Shown one piece after another: positions 6,578 to 12,279 of a stretch of DNA of 12,279 nt (positions are counted from its first letter, which is position 1; each line of letters opens with the position of its first letter). A model generated the notes under the pieces. The model was not told where the DNA came from. It saw only the letters and a list, made by a program, of their open reading frames with translations, and made no database searches. The position numbers and the translations under genes were made by a program. Origin of the DNA: Fodinibacter sp038330415 (GTDB lineage Bacteria > Actinomycetota > Actinomycetes > Actinomycetales > Dermatophilaceae); the NCBI GenBank assembly GCA_038330415.1, contig JBBQNZ010000127.1, positions 1 to 12,279 of the forward strand, read 5' to 3'.

Positions 6578-7207
6578 ATGCCAGAGGCTGTCAAGAGCGC
6601 GATGTCCTACCGACAGGAACAGGCACAGGCAACGCGTGACCGAATCCGTGCCGCCGCTCGACGGTTGTTCGCCGTCGAGGGCTACCGGATGACGTCGGTG
6701 GCGGCCATCGCTGCCGAGGCCGGCGTCGCGGAGCGCACCATCTACGCCGCATTCGGCGCCAAGCGCGAAATCCTGTCGGCCATTTGCGAAGCCTGGCTGG
6801 AAGACGCGCACGCCCGGGAGCTGGTGGCCGCAGCCGTGGCAGAACCGGACCCGATGGGCACCATCCGGCTCGCCGCCCGCTTCCTGCGATCCTTGTTCGA
6901 GACCGGCTACGACGTCATGGTCCTGTTCGAGGCGGCCTCGGCCGAGGACCCCCAGACCCGCGCCATGCTGCGCGCCAAGCTGGAGGGGCGCAACCACGTC
7001 CAGAACCTCATCATCGACTCCGTGCGAGAGCGCCTGGTCCTGCCGCTGCCGGCTGCCCAGGCCATCTACCGCGCCTTGGCCGCCGTGGGGGTCTACCAAG
7101 AGCTGGTCGTCGAATCCGGCTGGACCATAGACCAATACGAACACTGGGTCCTCAACCAGCTCAGCATCCAGCTGTTGGGCTTGCCCGCAGAACCGCCGGT
7201 CAGATGA
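6578..7207 (+). CDS. TetR/AcrR-family transcriptional regulator
   Basis: DNA-binding repressor of 209 residues, the usual TetR size. The N-terminal domain shows ATRDRIRAAARRLFAVEGY, then the helix-turn-helix MTSVAAIAAEAGVAERTIYAAFGAKREIL (about 39-67), with the characteristic T-I-Y-x-x-F-x-x-K ending of the TetR recognition region. The C-terminal ligand-binding and dimerisation domain (about 80-205) is helical and variable, so the inducer cannot be predicted. The ATG at 6578 is chosen over a TTG at 6569 because it gives the normal short arm before helix 1; an ATG at 6602 is also possible. There is no clear Shine-Dalgarno, which fits a leaderless or near-leaderless mRNA. It diverges from the methyltransferase gene over a 31-bp palindrome and probably represses both itself and that gene. 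Confidence 0.92.
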   Translation: MPEAVKSAMSYRQEQAQATRDRIRAAARRLFAVEGYRMTSVAAIAAEAGVAERTIYAAFGAKREILSAICEAWLEDAHARELVAAAVAEPDPMGTIRLAARFLRSLFETGYDVMVLFEAASAEDPQTRAMLRAKLEGRNHVQNLIIDSVRERLVLPLPAAQAIYRALAAVGVYQELVVESGWTIDQYEHWVLNQLSIQLLGLPAEPPVR

Positions 7208-7273
7208 GGCCGCCCTCCCAGCTGGCGCAGGGCCATCTCATCTCGTGCGACTGTTGGCATCGGCGCGGCGCGG

Positions 7274-7329
7274 CGCGAACGGCTGGGTCACCCACCGTGC
7301 GCTGACCCACTGGAGGCCAGCCGTTCGCG
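7274..7329. repeat. inverted repeat, 13-bp arms, with nested inner stem
   Basis: CGCGAACGGCTGG (7274-7286) and CCAGCCGTTCGCG (7317-7329) are perfect inverted complements. Between them TGGGTCA (7284-7290) can pair with TGACCCA (7303-7309), so a two-part stem with a bulge on the right side is possible. It follows the TetR stop by 66 nt. It may be a terminator without a T tract, or an operator for the downstream gene. Confidence 0.55.
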
Positions 7330-7428
7330 GCCGCGGTTCCCTTGTTGTCGCGAGCCTGCGGCTGATCGGCCCTGCCTCGCGGGATCGGGGCTCGACCGGC
7401 ACCGGGTACACGGAAGGGCCGCGCTCGA

Positions 7429-7434
7429 TATATT
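7429..7434 (+). promoter_or_regulatory. candidate -10 element (TATATT) for the coiled-coil membrane protein
   Basis: TATATT stands out in very GC-rich DNA, 42 nt before the start codon at 7477. The -35 position holds only GTACAC, so the support is the AT-rich hexamer and its location. Confidence 0.3.
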
Positions 7435-7476
7435 GAAGGATGTCGGCGGGCAGCCGCTGGGTAGCGGGAGGTCCTG

Positions 7477-8184
7477 ATGAGTACGTTCGCCGATGATGGC
7501 GGCCTGTCCTCGTTGAGCGGGCCGTTGATGATCAGTCTCACGTTGATGCTGCTGGTGCTGCTGGTGCTAGTGCTGACCGGGACGCTGATCGTGTGGCGGG
7601 TGTATCGGCGCGTCCGCCGCTGGCGGGGATGGCACCGGGGCAGGGCCGCGATCCCCTCTGGGGCTCTGATGCCCGGGCCGGGACGTGACATCGCCCGGTT
7701 GCGTCGTGACTTGCACAAGGAGGTCGAGGCCGCCGACGTGATGCTGTCTCGCGCGAGAGGCGGCCGGCTGTTCGTAGCCGACGCACGTGCCCTCATCGAC
7801 GACCTCAAGATCAACGCCGCGGCGGTGGATGCCGACCTCGCCAGCATCCAGGACTACACGGACATGACCCAGCAGCGAACCGCCCTGGACGCGCTTCGTC
7901 CCCAGGTCGCGCGACTGATCCAGACCAGCTACCTGGCTCGGCAGACGGTGCTGCACACCGCAATCGCGGACCGCGAGCGACACCTCACCGACCTCAGTGA
8001 GCACGTCGAGCGGCAGGCCGCCGCGCTGAAGATCTATCGTCAGGGCGCGCACGGTCTCGATCTGGGCAATTCAGATGGCAACCTCGACGCCTCGAGCGAT
8101 TCGCAGTCGCGGAGCCCAGCTCGTAACACGAGTGACCCGCCGGGGAAGTCCTCGCCGAGGTGGGGGTCAGCCAGAATGCGCTGA
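7477..8184 (+). CDS. single-pass membrane protein with cytoplasmic coiled-coil domain
   Basis: Family not recognised; 235 residues. The start has a good Shine-Dalgarno (GGGAGG, 7466-7471, 5 nt before ATG). A short N-terminus is followed by one strongly hydrophobic segment at about 17-40, rich in Leu, Val and Met. Next come many Arg residues (RVYRRVRRWRGWHRGR), which by the positive-inside rule place the rest of the protein in the cytoplasm. Residues about 72-190 are charged and helical with regular hydrophobic spacing (for example RDIARLRRDLHKEVEAAD and RERHLTDLSEHVERQAAAL), consistent with a coiled coil or helical bundle. The last 40 residues are Ser/Asp/Pro-rich and probably disordered. There is no enzymatic motif. 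It is flanked by a TetR gene on the same strand and a convergent small Cys/His-rich gene; neither suggests a function. Confidence 0.7.
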   Translation: MSTFADDGGLSSLSGPLMISLTLMLLVLLVLVLTGTLIVWRVYRRVRRWRGWHRGRAAIPSGALMPGPGRDIARLRRDLHKEVEAADVMLSRARGGRLFVADARALIDDLKINAAAVDADLASIQDYTDMTQQRTALDALRPQVARLIQTSYLARQTVLHTAIADRERHLTDLSEHVERQAAALKIYRQGAHGLDLGNSDGNLDASSDSQSRSPARNTSDPPGKSSPRWGSARMR

Positions 8185-8251
8185 ATAGCTGCAACGCAGC
8201 GGCTTGGCCGGATCGCGCCCGATGTGGCTGATCGCCGCTGTGACCGTCGGC

Positions 8252-8524
8252 TTACGCCACCCATGAAGAGGAGATGGGGCATTCGTCCGCGTCGGTTTCT
8301 TGGCGGTGGGCGTACGCCAGGCGGTCGGCCTCGCGCTCGGGAAGGAAGCCTGAGTCTCGGCAACAGTCGTGGCAGACCGCGACGGCTCGTCGGCCCAGGT
8401 GGACGACCTCGATGAGGTGAGGACGGCAGGCCCCGTCATCTCCATGGCGGTGGTCGCGGCGATGGGCCGCGTCGACAGTGCAGGCGGCCACCGCTGCGGA
8501 CTGGGTGTGTGTAGCGTCAGGCAT
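8252..8524 (-). CDS. small Cys/His-rich protein, putative zinc-binding
   Basis: A 90-residue protein with GGAGGT (8529-8534) 4 nt before ATG, which decides this start over a TTG 12 nt upstream. The N-terminal part is Ala/His/Asp-rich. The core has CRPH (33-36), the strand-like LIEVVHLGRRAVAV, then CHDCC (51-55) followed by RDSGFLPEREADRLAYAHRQET. The CxxH ... CxxC arrangement 15 residues apart could hold one zinc ion in a small ribbon. It resembles small uncharacterised actinobacterial proteins of this layout, from memory and not by search. The gene stands alone and converges with the coiled-coil membrane protein gene, 67 nt away. Function unknown. Confidence 0.72.
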   Translation of the reverse strand: MPDATHTQSAAVAACTVDAAHRRDHRHGDDGACRPHLIEVVHLGRRAVAVCHDCCRDSGFLPEREADRLAYAHRQETDADECPISSSWVA

Positions 8525-8595
8525 GACGACCTCCAACCACGGCCAGGCAGGTCGCCCAACCTGTTTCCCTCAAGGAGCGGGGGCTGTGGCCGCTG

Positions 8596-8624
8596 ATACT
8601 ACGCACTGCCCGACCTCATGTGGA
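8596..8624 (-). promoter_or_regulatory. candidate promoter of the small Cys/His-rich gene
   Basis: On the minus strand TCCACA (8624-8619) and TAGTAT (8601-8596) are separated by exactly 17 bp. This predicts a start near 8589 and a leader of about 65 nt. The -10 fits TAnnnT; the -35 matches TTGACA in four of six positions. Confidence 0.4.
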
Positions 8625-8673
8625 CGTTGAGGGCAATCCAAACAACCCAGGCAAAGAGCCGCCTTTGACACTG

Positions 8674-9267
8674 TCAGCTCGGCGAGGCGTCGAAGCCGGT
8701 CATCCGGATGAGCTTCGCCGGGACGCCGCCCACGATGGCGTTGGCGGGGACGTCCCGGGTGACGACGGCGCCGGCGCCGACGATCGAGCCGTCGCCGATC
8801 GTGACACCGGGGACGACTGTCACGCCGGCGCCCAGCCAAACCTTGCGTCCGATCACGATTGGCGCTGGGATCATGTCGGCTCTGCGCGCTGGGTCGACCC
8901 CGTGGTTGAGCGTGGTCAACGTGCTGCCGTGCCCGACGAGTGTGCCGTCACCGATGGTGATTCCCCCGGTGTCCTGGAAGCGGCAACCGAGGTTGATGAA
9001 GACGTCCTGGCCGAGCGACAGGTTCTTGCCGAACTCGCTGTAGAACGGCGGGAACACGGTGACCGACTCGTGAACTGCCCTGCCGGTGAGCCGGGTCAAC
9101 AGTGCCCGCACCTCCTCGGGCGTGCGGTAGCCGGTGTTGATCTCGGCGACGATCCGCAGGGCCTGCTGCGCAGCGCCGAACATGAACTGGTGCTGTTCGG
9201 ATCCGCCCTCGATGACGGCGCCGCGGTTCACGTGGTCGAGGAAGTCCTGCAGATCCATGGTGGGCAT
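8674..9267 (-). CDS. hexapeptide-repeat O-acetyltransferase (maltose/galactoside acetyltransferase type)
   Basis: Predicted CoA-dependent acyltransferase of the left-handed beta-helix class, 197 residues, near the usual size of Maa/LacA/NodL proteins. A helical N-terminal region (1-65) is followed by hexapeptide repeats: FGKNLSLGQDVFINLGC (79-95), ITIGDGTLVGHGSTL, then PIVIGRKVWLGAGVTVVPG, VTIGDGSIVGAGAVVTRD and VPANAIVGGVPAKLIR, the classic C-terminal signature. His122 in TTLNHGVDP is the likely catalytic histidine. The acceptor sugar is unknown. ATG at 9267 is preferred; ATG at 9258 is possible and neither has a strong Shine-Dalgarno. An in-frame extension upstream is Arg/Pro/Thr-rich and looks non-coding. 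The gene lies 147 nt after a PaiB-type gene on the same strand, so co-transcription is possible but not tight. Confidence 0.9.
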   Translation of the reverse strand: MPTMDLQDFLDHVNRGAVIEGGSEQHQFMFGAAQQALRIVAEINTGYRTPEEVRALLTRLTGRAVHESVTVFPPFYSEFGKNLSLGQDVFINLGCRFQDTGGITIGDGTLVGHGSTLTTLNHGVDPARRADMIPAPIVIGRKVWLGAGVTVVPGVTIGDGSIVGAGAVVTRDVPANAIVGGVPAKLIRMTGFDASPS

Positions 9268-9414
9268 GCTGCCAGTTCGCTGGGTGGTTGCCGGCCTTGG
9301 TGGCGTGGGAACGCGCGGCCGGGACGTTCGACCTGATGTTGCCCGGGCACCACGTGCAATCTGCTCCGACCGCCCAGTTGGCTCGCGGCGAAGCGACGCG
9401 CCGCGATCCACCCG

Positions 9415-10077
9415 TCACCGGGCGGTCATCGGTTGGTCCACCCCTTCGTCGAGCGCCGACGCCATCTGGTCTGCGACGCTCAGATCGTTTGCCCTGTCGC
9501 TCTGCCGTAGACCGGTCACCACGCCTTCCCTGTCCGGCCGTGACCGGTTCTGGCTGAGTTTCGCCTTGCCCTCGACCTTCGCCACCGTCACTTCGACACC
9601 CACGATCCCGCGCAGCTGGCCGTCGATGTAAGCGCTTGGTGCGTCGGTGGTGTGCCAGGGCGCCTGGCGCCCCCGCTCATGTTCGTTGGTGAGTTCCTCG
9701 ACGGCCATCCGAAGCCACTCAGCGTCGTGATGCACGCGTGCGATGCCGGTCAGGTGAACGGCGCTGTAGTTCCACGTGGGTACGCCCTTGCCGTGCTCGG
9801 CCTTGGTGGCGTAGAACGTCGGCGATACATACGCGTCTGGGCCTGTGAGGATGACGAGGGCCGGCGTGTCAGAACCAATCTCATGCCAATGAGGATTCGC
9901 CCTGGCCATGTGGGCGACCACGGTGTCCCCCCGCCACAAGACCGGCAGGAACGTGGCAGAGGGAGCCGACTCCTGACCATTTGTCACCAACCAGCCTGCG
10001 CGCACACCTGCTATCAGCGTGCGCAGTTCCACTTCTTCCCCTGCACGGTTGAACGGTGGGATGTACACGGGTCCCAT
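9415..10077 (-). CDS. PaiB-type FMN-binding negative transcriptional regulator family protein
   Basis: Member of the PaiB/Protease synthase-and-sporulation regulator family, which has a split-barrel flavin-reductase-like fold; PaiB of Bacillus subtilis is the namesake. The 220-residue product starts MGPVYIPPFN, the typical family start, and ATG at 10077 has GGAG 5 nt upstream; an in-frame GTG at 10098 is less likely. Conserved stretches are MARANPHW (57-64), SPTFYATKAEHGKGVPTWNY (85-104), LRGIVGVEV (155-163) and GKAKLSQN (170-177). Whether it acts as a regulator or as a flavin-dependent enzyme here cannot be told. Its upstream gap carries two palindromes and a minus-strand promoter that interlocks with that of the divergent helix-turn-helix gene, so its expression is probably tied to that unit. 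The C-terminal 30 residues are acidic and variable. Confidence 0.9.
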   Translation of the reverse strand: MGPVYIPPFNRAGEEVELRTLIAGVRAGWLVTNGQESAPSATFLPVLWRGDTVVAHMARANPHWHEIGSDTPALVILTGPDAYVSPTFYATKAEHGKGVPTWNYSAVHLTGIARVHHDAEWLRMAVEELTNEHERGRQAPWHTTDAPSAYIDGQLRGIVGVEVTVAKVEGKAKLSQNRSRPDREGVVTGLRQSDRANDLSVADQMASALDEGVDQPMTAR

Positions 10078-10137
10078 GCTGTCTCCGGTGGCAACCACCC
10101 TTCAGGCTCTGGCCGCGACCACCCCGGGGTTGCGTTC

Positions 10138-10161
10138 GTTGAGCGATGACCCCGCCTCAAC
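10138..10161. repeat. additional inverted half-sites GTTGAG/CTCAAC
   Basis: GTTGAG (10138-10143) and CTCAAC (10156-10161) are inverted complements with a 12-nt spacer. They differ by one base from the half-sites of the two nearby palindromes. They lie in the predicted leader of the PaiB-type gene and could be a weak auxiliary site. Confidence 0.35.
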
Positions 10162-10165
10162 CGTC

Positions 10166-10181
10166 GTCAACCTAAGTTGAC
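10166..10181. promoter_or_regulatory. operator-like palindrome 1, GTCAAC-N4-GTTGAC
   Basis: GTCAAC (10166-10171) and GTTGAC (10176-10181) are perfect inverted 6-mers around CTAA. The right arm overlaps the plus-strand -35 TTGACA, and the left arm overlaps the minus-strand -10. The same palindrome recurs 28 bp downstream. A dimeric regulator bound here would affect both promoters. Confidence 0.8.
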
Positions 10182-10198
10182 AGGATCCGTTCTGTCAA
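10169..10198 (-). promoter_or_regulatory. promoter of the PaiB-type gene, interlocked with the divergent promoter
   Basis: On the minus strand TTGACA (10198-10193), 18-bp spacer, TAGGTT (10174-10169). The predicted start near 10162 gives a leader of about 85 nt before ATG 10077. The -35 lies within palindrome 2 and the -10 within palindrome 1. Confidence 0.55.
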
Positions 10199-10205
10199 CT
10201 ACGGT
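10177..10205 (+). promoter_or_regulatory. promoter of the helix-turn-helix gene, predicted leaderless
   Basis: TTGACA (10177-10182), 17-bp spacer, TACGGT (10200-10205): a consensus -35 and a TAnnnT -10. The start should fall at about 10212-10213, where the GTG start codon lies (10213), so the mRNA would have no leader. Confidence 0.7.
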
Positions 10206-10209
10206 TGAC
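10194..10209. promoter_or_regulatory. operator-like palindrome 2, GTCAAC-N4-GTTGAC
   Basis: GTCAAC (10194-10199) and GTTGAC (10204-10209) are perfect inverted 6-mers around TACG. It overlaps the plus-strand -10 and the minus-strand -35, the mirror image of palindrome 1. Centre-to-centre distance is 28 bp. Confidence 0.8.
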
Positions 10210-10212
10210 GGA

Positions 10213-10425
10213 GTGAGCGACCACATCCGAACGGCCATCGGCGCCGCAGAGGCCGGCGAGCCGCTGCCTGAGCTGCGCCGGCTGCAGGCACTACACGCCG
10301 ACCTCGCCCGCGCCGAAGCGGAGCAGGTGCGCCGGGCCCGGGCTCAGGGGTTCTCCTGGGTCGCGATCGCCGGAGCCCTTGGTGTCAGCAGACAGGCCGT
10401 GCACAAGAAGTACGGTCGTAGATAG
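10213..10425 (+). CDS. small helix-turn-helix DNA-binding protein
   Basis: A 70-residue protein consisting of an acidic and Ala/Leu-rich helical part (1-45: SDHIRTAIGAAEAGEPLPEL, then LQALHADLARAEAEQVRRAR) and a C-terminal helix-turn-helix, GFSWVAIAGALGVSRQAVHKKYGRR (46-70). The GVSRQAVHKKY ending is the recognition helix found in a group of small actinobacterial regulators, some of which lie next to Clp-related genes; that is recollection, not a search result. GTG at 10213 is chosen because a consensus promoter ends 7 nt before it; the in-frame TTG at 10177 would lie inside the -35 box. The two palindromes that cover its promoter suggest autoregulation. The ABC exporter starts 40 nt downstream on the same strand and is probably co-transcribed. 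It could act as the local repressor for the exporter and the divergent PaiB-type gene. Confidence 0.82.
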   Translation: MSDHIRTAIGAAEAGEPLPELRRLQALHADLARAEAEQVRRARAQGFSWVAIAGALGVSRQAVHKKYGRR

Positions 10426-10465
10426 GGCTCTCGCCCGCTCCCGCATCAATCGGCAGGGAACCCGC

Positions 10466-12279
10466 ATGTCCAGCACAGCCACCCCCACCCGCGGACGCCG
10501 CGGACGCCGCGGCCGTCGCGCGCCTGAAGAGGGTCCGCGGGCGAGCCTGAAGCAACTGCTGCCATTCCTCTTCGAACACCGTCGCGTGCTCGCGATCGTC
10601 GTGATCCTGAGCATCTTCGGCGCGATCGCGACCCTCGCCCAGCCGCTGCTGGTGGGCCTGCTCATCGGCCGTGTGCAGGCCGGTGAGCCGCTGGGCGTGC
10701 TCGTCTGGGCTGTCTTCGCGCTGGTGGTCGCGGCATCCGTCATCTCCGGCTTTCAACACTTCCTGCTGCAGCGCACCGGCACTGCCGTGGTCTACTCGTC
10801 GCGGCGCAAGCTGATCGGGCGCATCCTGCACCTGCCGATCAGCGAGTTCGACGCGCGGCGAACGGGCGATCTCGTCTCGCGGGTCGGCACCGACACGACG
10901 CTGCTCTACGCCGTCCTCACCCAGGGTCTGGCCGATGCCGTCGGCAACAGCCTGGTCTTTGTCGGCGCCCTCGTGGCGATGGCGCTCATCGACCCCGCGC
11001 TGCTGGGTCTCATCGTCGTCGTGATCGGTCTGTCGATCGGGGGAGTCACGCTGCTCAGTGGACGGATCCGCACAGCAACGCGAGACCAGCAGGAGAAGGT
11101 GGGCGAGCTCGCGTCGGGCGTCGAGCGATCCGTCGGATCGATCCGCACCGTGCGCGCGGCCGGCGCCAGCCACCGCGAGGTGGCGGCGATCTCTGGGCTG
11201 GCCGGGGAGGCCTACGACCAGGGCGTGCGGATCGCCAAGGTGTCGGCGCTCATCGTGCCGATCGCGGGGATCGCGATGCAGCTGTCGCTGCTGGTCGTGC
11301 TCGGTGTCGGCGGCCTGCGGGTCGCCTCCGGCGCGATCACCATCGCCGCGCTCGTCACCTTCGTCATGTTCCTGTTCATGCTGATCGCGCCGCTTGGATC
11401 GACCTTCGGCGCGATCACATCCGTCAACCAGGCGCTGGGTGCCCTCGGCCGCATCCAGGAGATCCTCGACCTGCCGACCGAGACGCGGGGCGATGCCGCG
11501 CTCGCGACGCGCGTGCGAGACGCCGACGACCGTCGTGCCGGTTCACCCGGCGCGGCGATCGAGTTCCGCAACGTGCACTTCCGGTATCCCGAGGCCGTCG
11601 TCGCCGCGCGGCGCACGGCGGAGTCCGAGGCGCTCGCGGTCCTTGAGAACGCGCACGTCGACGCGTACTCCAGGTCGGGGACCGAGGACCTCGCACCGAC
11701 CCCGGTCGCCGGGGAGGTGCTGCGCGGAGTGTCCTTCTCGGTGCCGCGAGGCGCTCGCGTCGCACTGGTCGGGCCGTCGGGTGCAGGAAAGAGCACGACC
11801 CTCGCCCTCATCGAACGCTTCTACGATCCGTCGGACGGCGCCGTGCTGATCGACGGACAAGACGCGCGCACGATCGACCGTGCCGCGCTGCGCGCCCGCC
11901 TGGGCTACGTCGAGCAGGATGCCCCGACCCTCGCCGGGACGATCGCCGAGAACCTGCGACTGGCCTCGCCCGAGGCATCCGATGACGATTGCGAGCGCGT
12001 GCTGCGCGCCGTGAACCTGGGCGACGTGCTCGAGCGCAATCCCCTCGGCGTGCATGCCCCGGTCGGCGAGAGTGGCGTCATGCTCTCGGGGGGCGAGCGC
12101 CAGCGCCTCGCGATCGCCCGTGCGCTGCTGGCCGCACCCCCGATCCTGCTGCTGGACGAGTCGACCTCCTCACTGGACGGCCTCAACGAGCAGCGCATGC
12201 GCGACGCGATCGATGCCGTCGCGACCGATCGCACGCTCATCGTGATCGCCCACCGCCTGTCGACCGTCGTCGACAGCGA
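10466..12279 (+). CDS. ABC exporter half-transporter (permease fused to ATPase), 3' end outside window
   Basis: Membrane exporter of the type IV (MsbA/Sav1866-like) group; 604 codons are present and the frame is still open at the window end. A basic N-terminus with GRRGRRGRR (10-18) is followed by the membrane domain, with helices near 41-64 and 78-98 and further hydrophobic segments at about 155-195 and 265-320. The ATPase domain shows the A-loop Tyr374 in FRYP, Walker A GPSGAGKST (436-444), Q-loop Gln484, signature LSGGERQ (540-546), Walker B LLLDES with Asp564 and Glu565, and H-loop His596 in IAHRLS. All catalytic residues are present, so it should be active, as a homodimer or with a partner gene lying beyond the window. 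About 62 residues separate Tyr374 from Walker A, against about 25 in Sav1866, indicating an insertion. AGGGA about 8 nt before ATG supports the start. The substrate (drug, lipid or peptide) is not predictable. Confidence 0.92.
   Translation, partial: MSSTATPTRGRRGRRGRRAPEEGPRASLKQLLPFLFEHRRVLAIVVILSIFGAIATLAQPLLVGLLIGRVQAGEPLGVLVWAVFALVVAASVISGFQHFLLQRTGTAVVYSSRRKLIGRILHLPISEFDARRTGDLVSRVGTDTTLLYAVLTQGLADAVGNSLVFVGALVAMALIDPALLGLIVVVIGLSIGGVTLLSGRIRTATRDQQEKVGELASGVERSVGSIRTVRAAGASHREVAAISGLAGEAYDQGVRIAKVSALIVPIAGIAMQLSLLVVLGVGGLRVASGAITIAALVTFVMFLFMLIAPLGSTFGAITSVNQALGALGRIQEILDLPTETRGDAALATRVRDADDRRAGSPGAAIEFRNVHFRYPEAVVAARRTAESEALAVLENAHVDAYSRSGTEDLAPTPVAGEVLRGVSFSVPRGARVALVGPSGAGKSTTLALIERFYDPSDGAVLIDGQDARTIDRAALRARLGYVEQDAPTLAGTIAENLRLASPEASDDDCERVLRAVNLGDVLERNPLGVHAPVGESGVMLSGGERQRLAIARALLAAPPILLLDESTSSLDGLNEQRMRDAIDAVATDRTLIVIAHRLSTVVDS

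Larger units (their letters stand above)
7208..7476. other. 269-bp intergenic region with a long inverted repeat and AT-rich box
   Basis: No gene is supported here. It holds a 13-bp inverted repeat (7274-7329) and an AT-rich patch with TATATT (7429-7434), which could be the -10 of the next gene. A matching -35 is not clear (GTACAC at 7406-7411, 17 bp away). Confidence 0.4.

Noticed and set aside
8188..8200. Hairpin gctgc-aac-gcagc after the coiled-coil gene as a terminator
   Set aside because: Only a 5-bp stem with no T tract, likely to occur by chance.
9268..9411. N-terminal extension of the acetyltransferase to 9411
   Set aside because: The added 48 residues are Arg/Pro/Thr-rich, would nearly touch the PaiB-type stop codon, and exceed the usual family length.
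9409..9429. Imperfect hairpin at the end of the PaiB-type gene as a terminator
   Set aside because: The arms are short with one mismatch and there is no T tract; the support is too thin for a feature.
10490..10525. Short 9-bp tandem repeats (ggacgccgc) at the 5' end of the ABC exporter gene
   Set aside because: They encode the GRRGRRGRR basic N-terminus; three imperfect copies are too few to treat as a separate repeat element.
1..12279. Mobile element, phage, CRISPR or toxin-antitoxin content
   Set aside because: No transposase, integrase, recombinase, spaced direct repeats, tRNA-associated direct repeats or recognisable toxin-antitoxin pair is seen; the small HTH gene is followed by an exporter, not a toxin.

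Overview
The window is GC-rich DNA with short intergenic gaps. Many starts are GTG, or lie in promoters that leave little or no leader. Long open frames lie antisense to real genes. Together these indicate a high-GC Gram-positive bacterium (Actinomycetota); a Micrococcales-type genome is plausible, but the genus cannot be fixed from this sequence. I see no rRNA, tRNA, CRISPR array, insertion sequence or integrase. The block looks like chromosome with many short, independently oriented transcription units.

Layout. (1) The 3' part of a malic enzyme gene (5' end outside the window) is followed on the same strand by a large cytosolic S41-family peptidase. (2) A convergent two-gene minus-strand unit encodes a predicted lipoprotein, with a C-terminal heptapeptide repeat, and a five-helix membrane protein; only 1 nt separates stop and start. 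(3) A SAM-dependent methyltransferase (minus) and a TetR-family regulator (plus) diverge from a 75-bp gap that carries a near-perfect 31-bp palindrome, the likely shared operator. (4) An orphan membrane-anchored coiled-coil protein (plus) faces a small Cys/His-rich protein (minus). (5) A hexapeptide-repeat O-acetyltransferase and a PaiB-type FMN-binding regulator lie in series on the minus strand. (6) A 70-residue helix-turn-helix protein and an ABC exporter half-transporter, cut by the window end, lie in series on the plus strand.

The strongest unexplained signal is the 135-bp gap between the PaiB-type gene and the helix-turn-helix gene. It holds two copies of the palindrome GTCAAC-N4-GTTGAC, and each contains a -35 TTGAC(A) element for one direction and overlaps the -10 of the opposite direction. 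The plus-strand promoter would start transcription at or next to the GTG start codon, giving a leaderless mRNA. This suggests a compact switch in which one regulator controls both the PaiB-type gene and the HTH-exporter unit. A second notable point is an insertion of roughly 35 residues in the exporter's nucleotide-binding domain, between the A-loop tyrosine and Walker A.

No known defence or mobile system is visible. All functional statements rest on motif recognition by eye; no database search was run.
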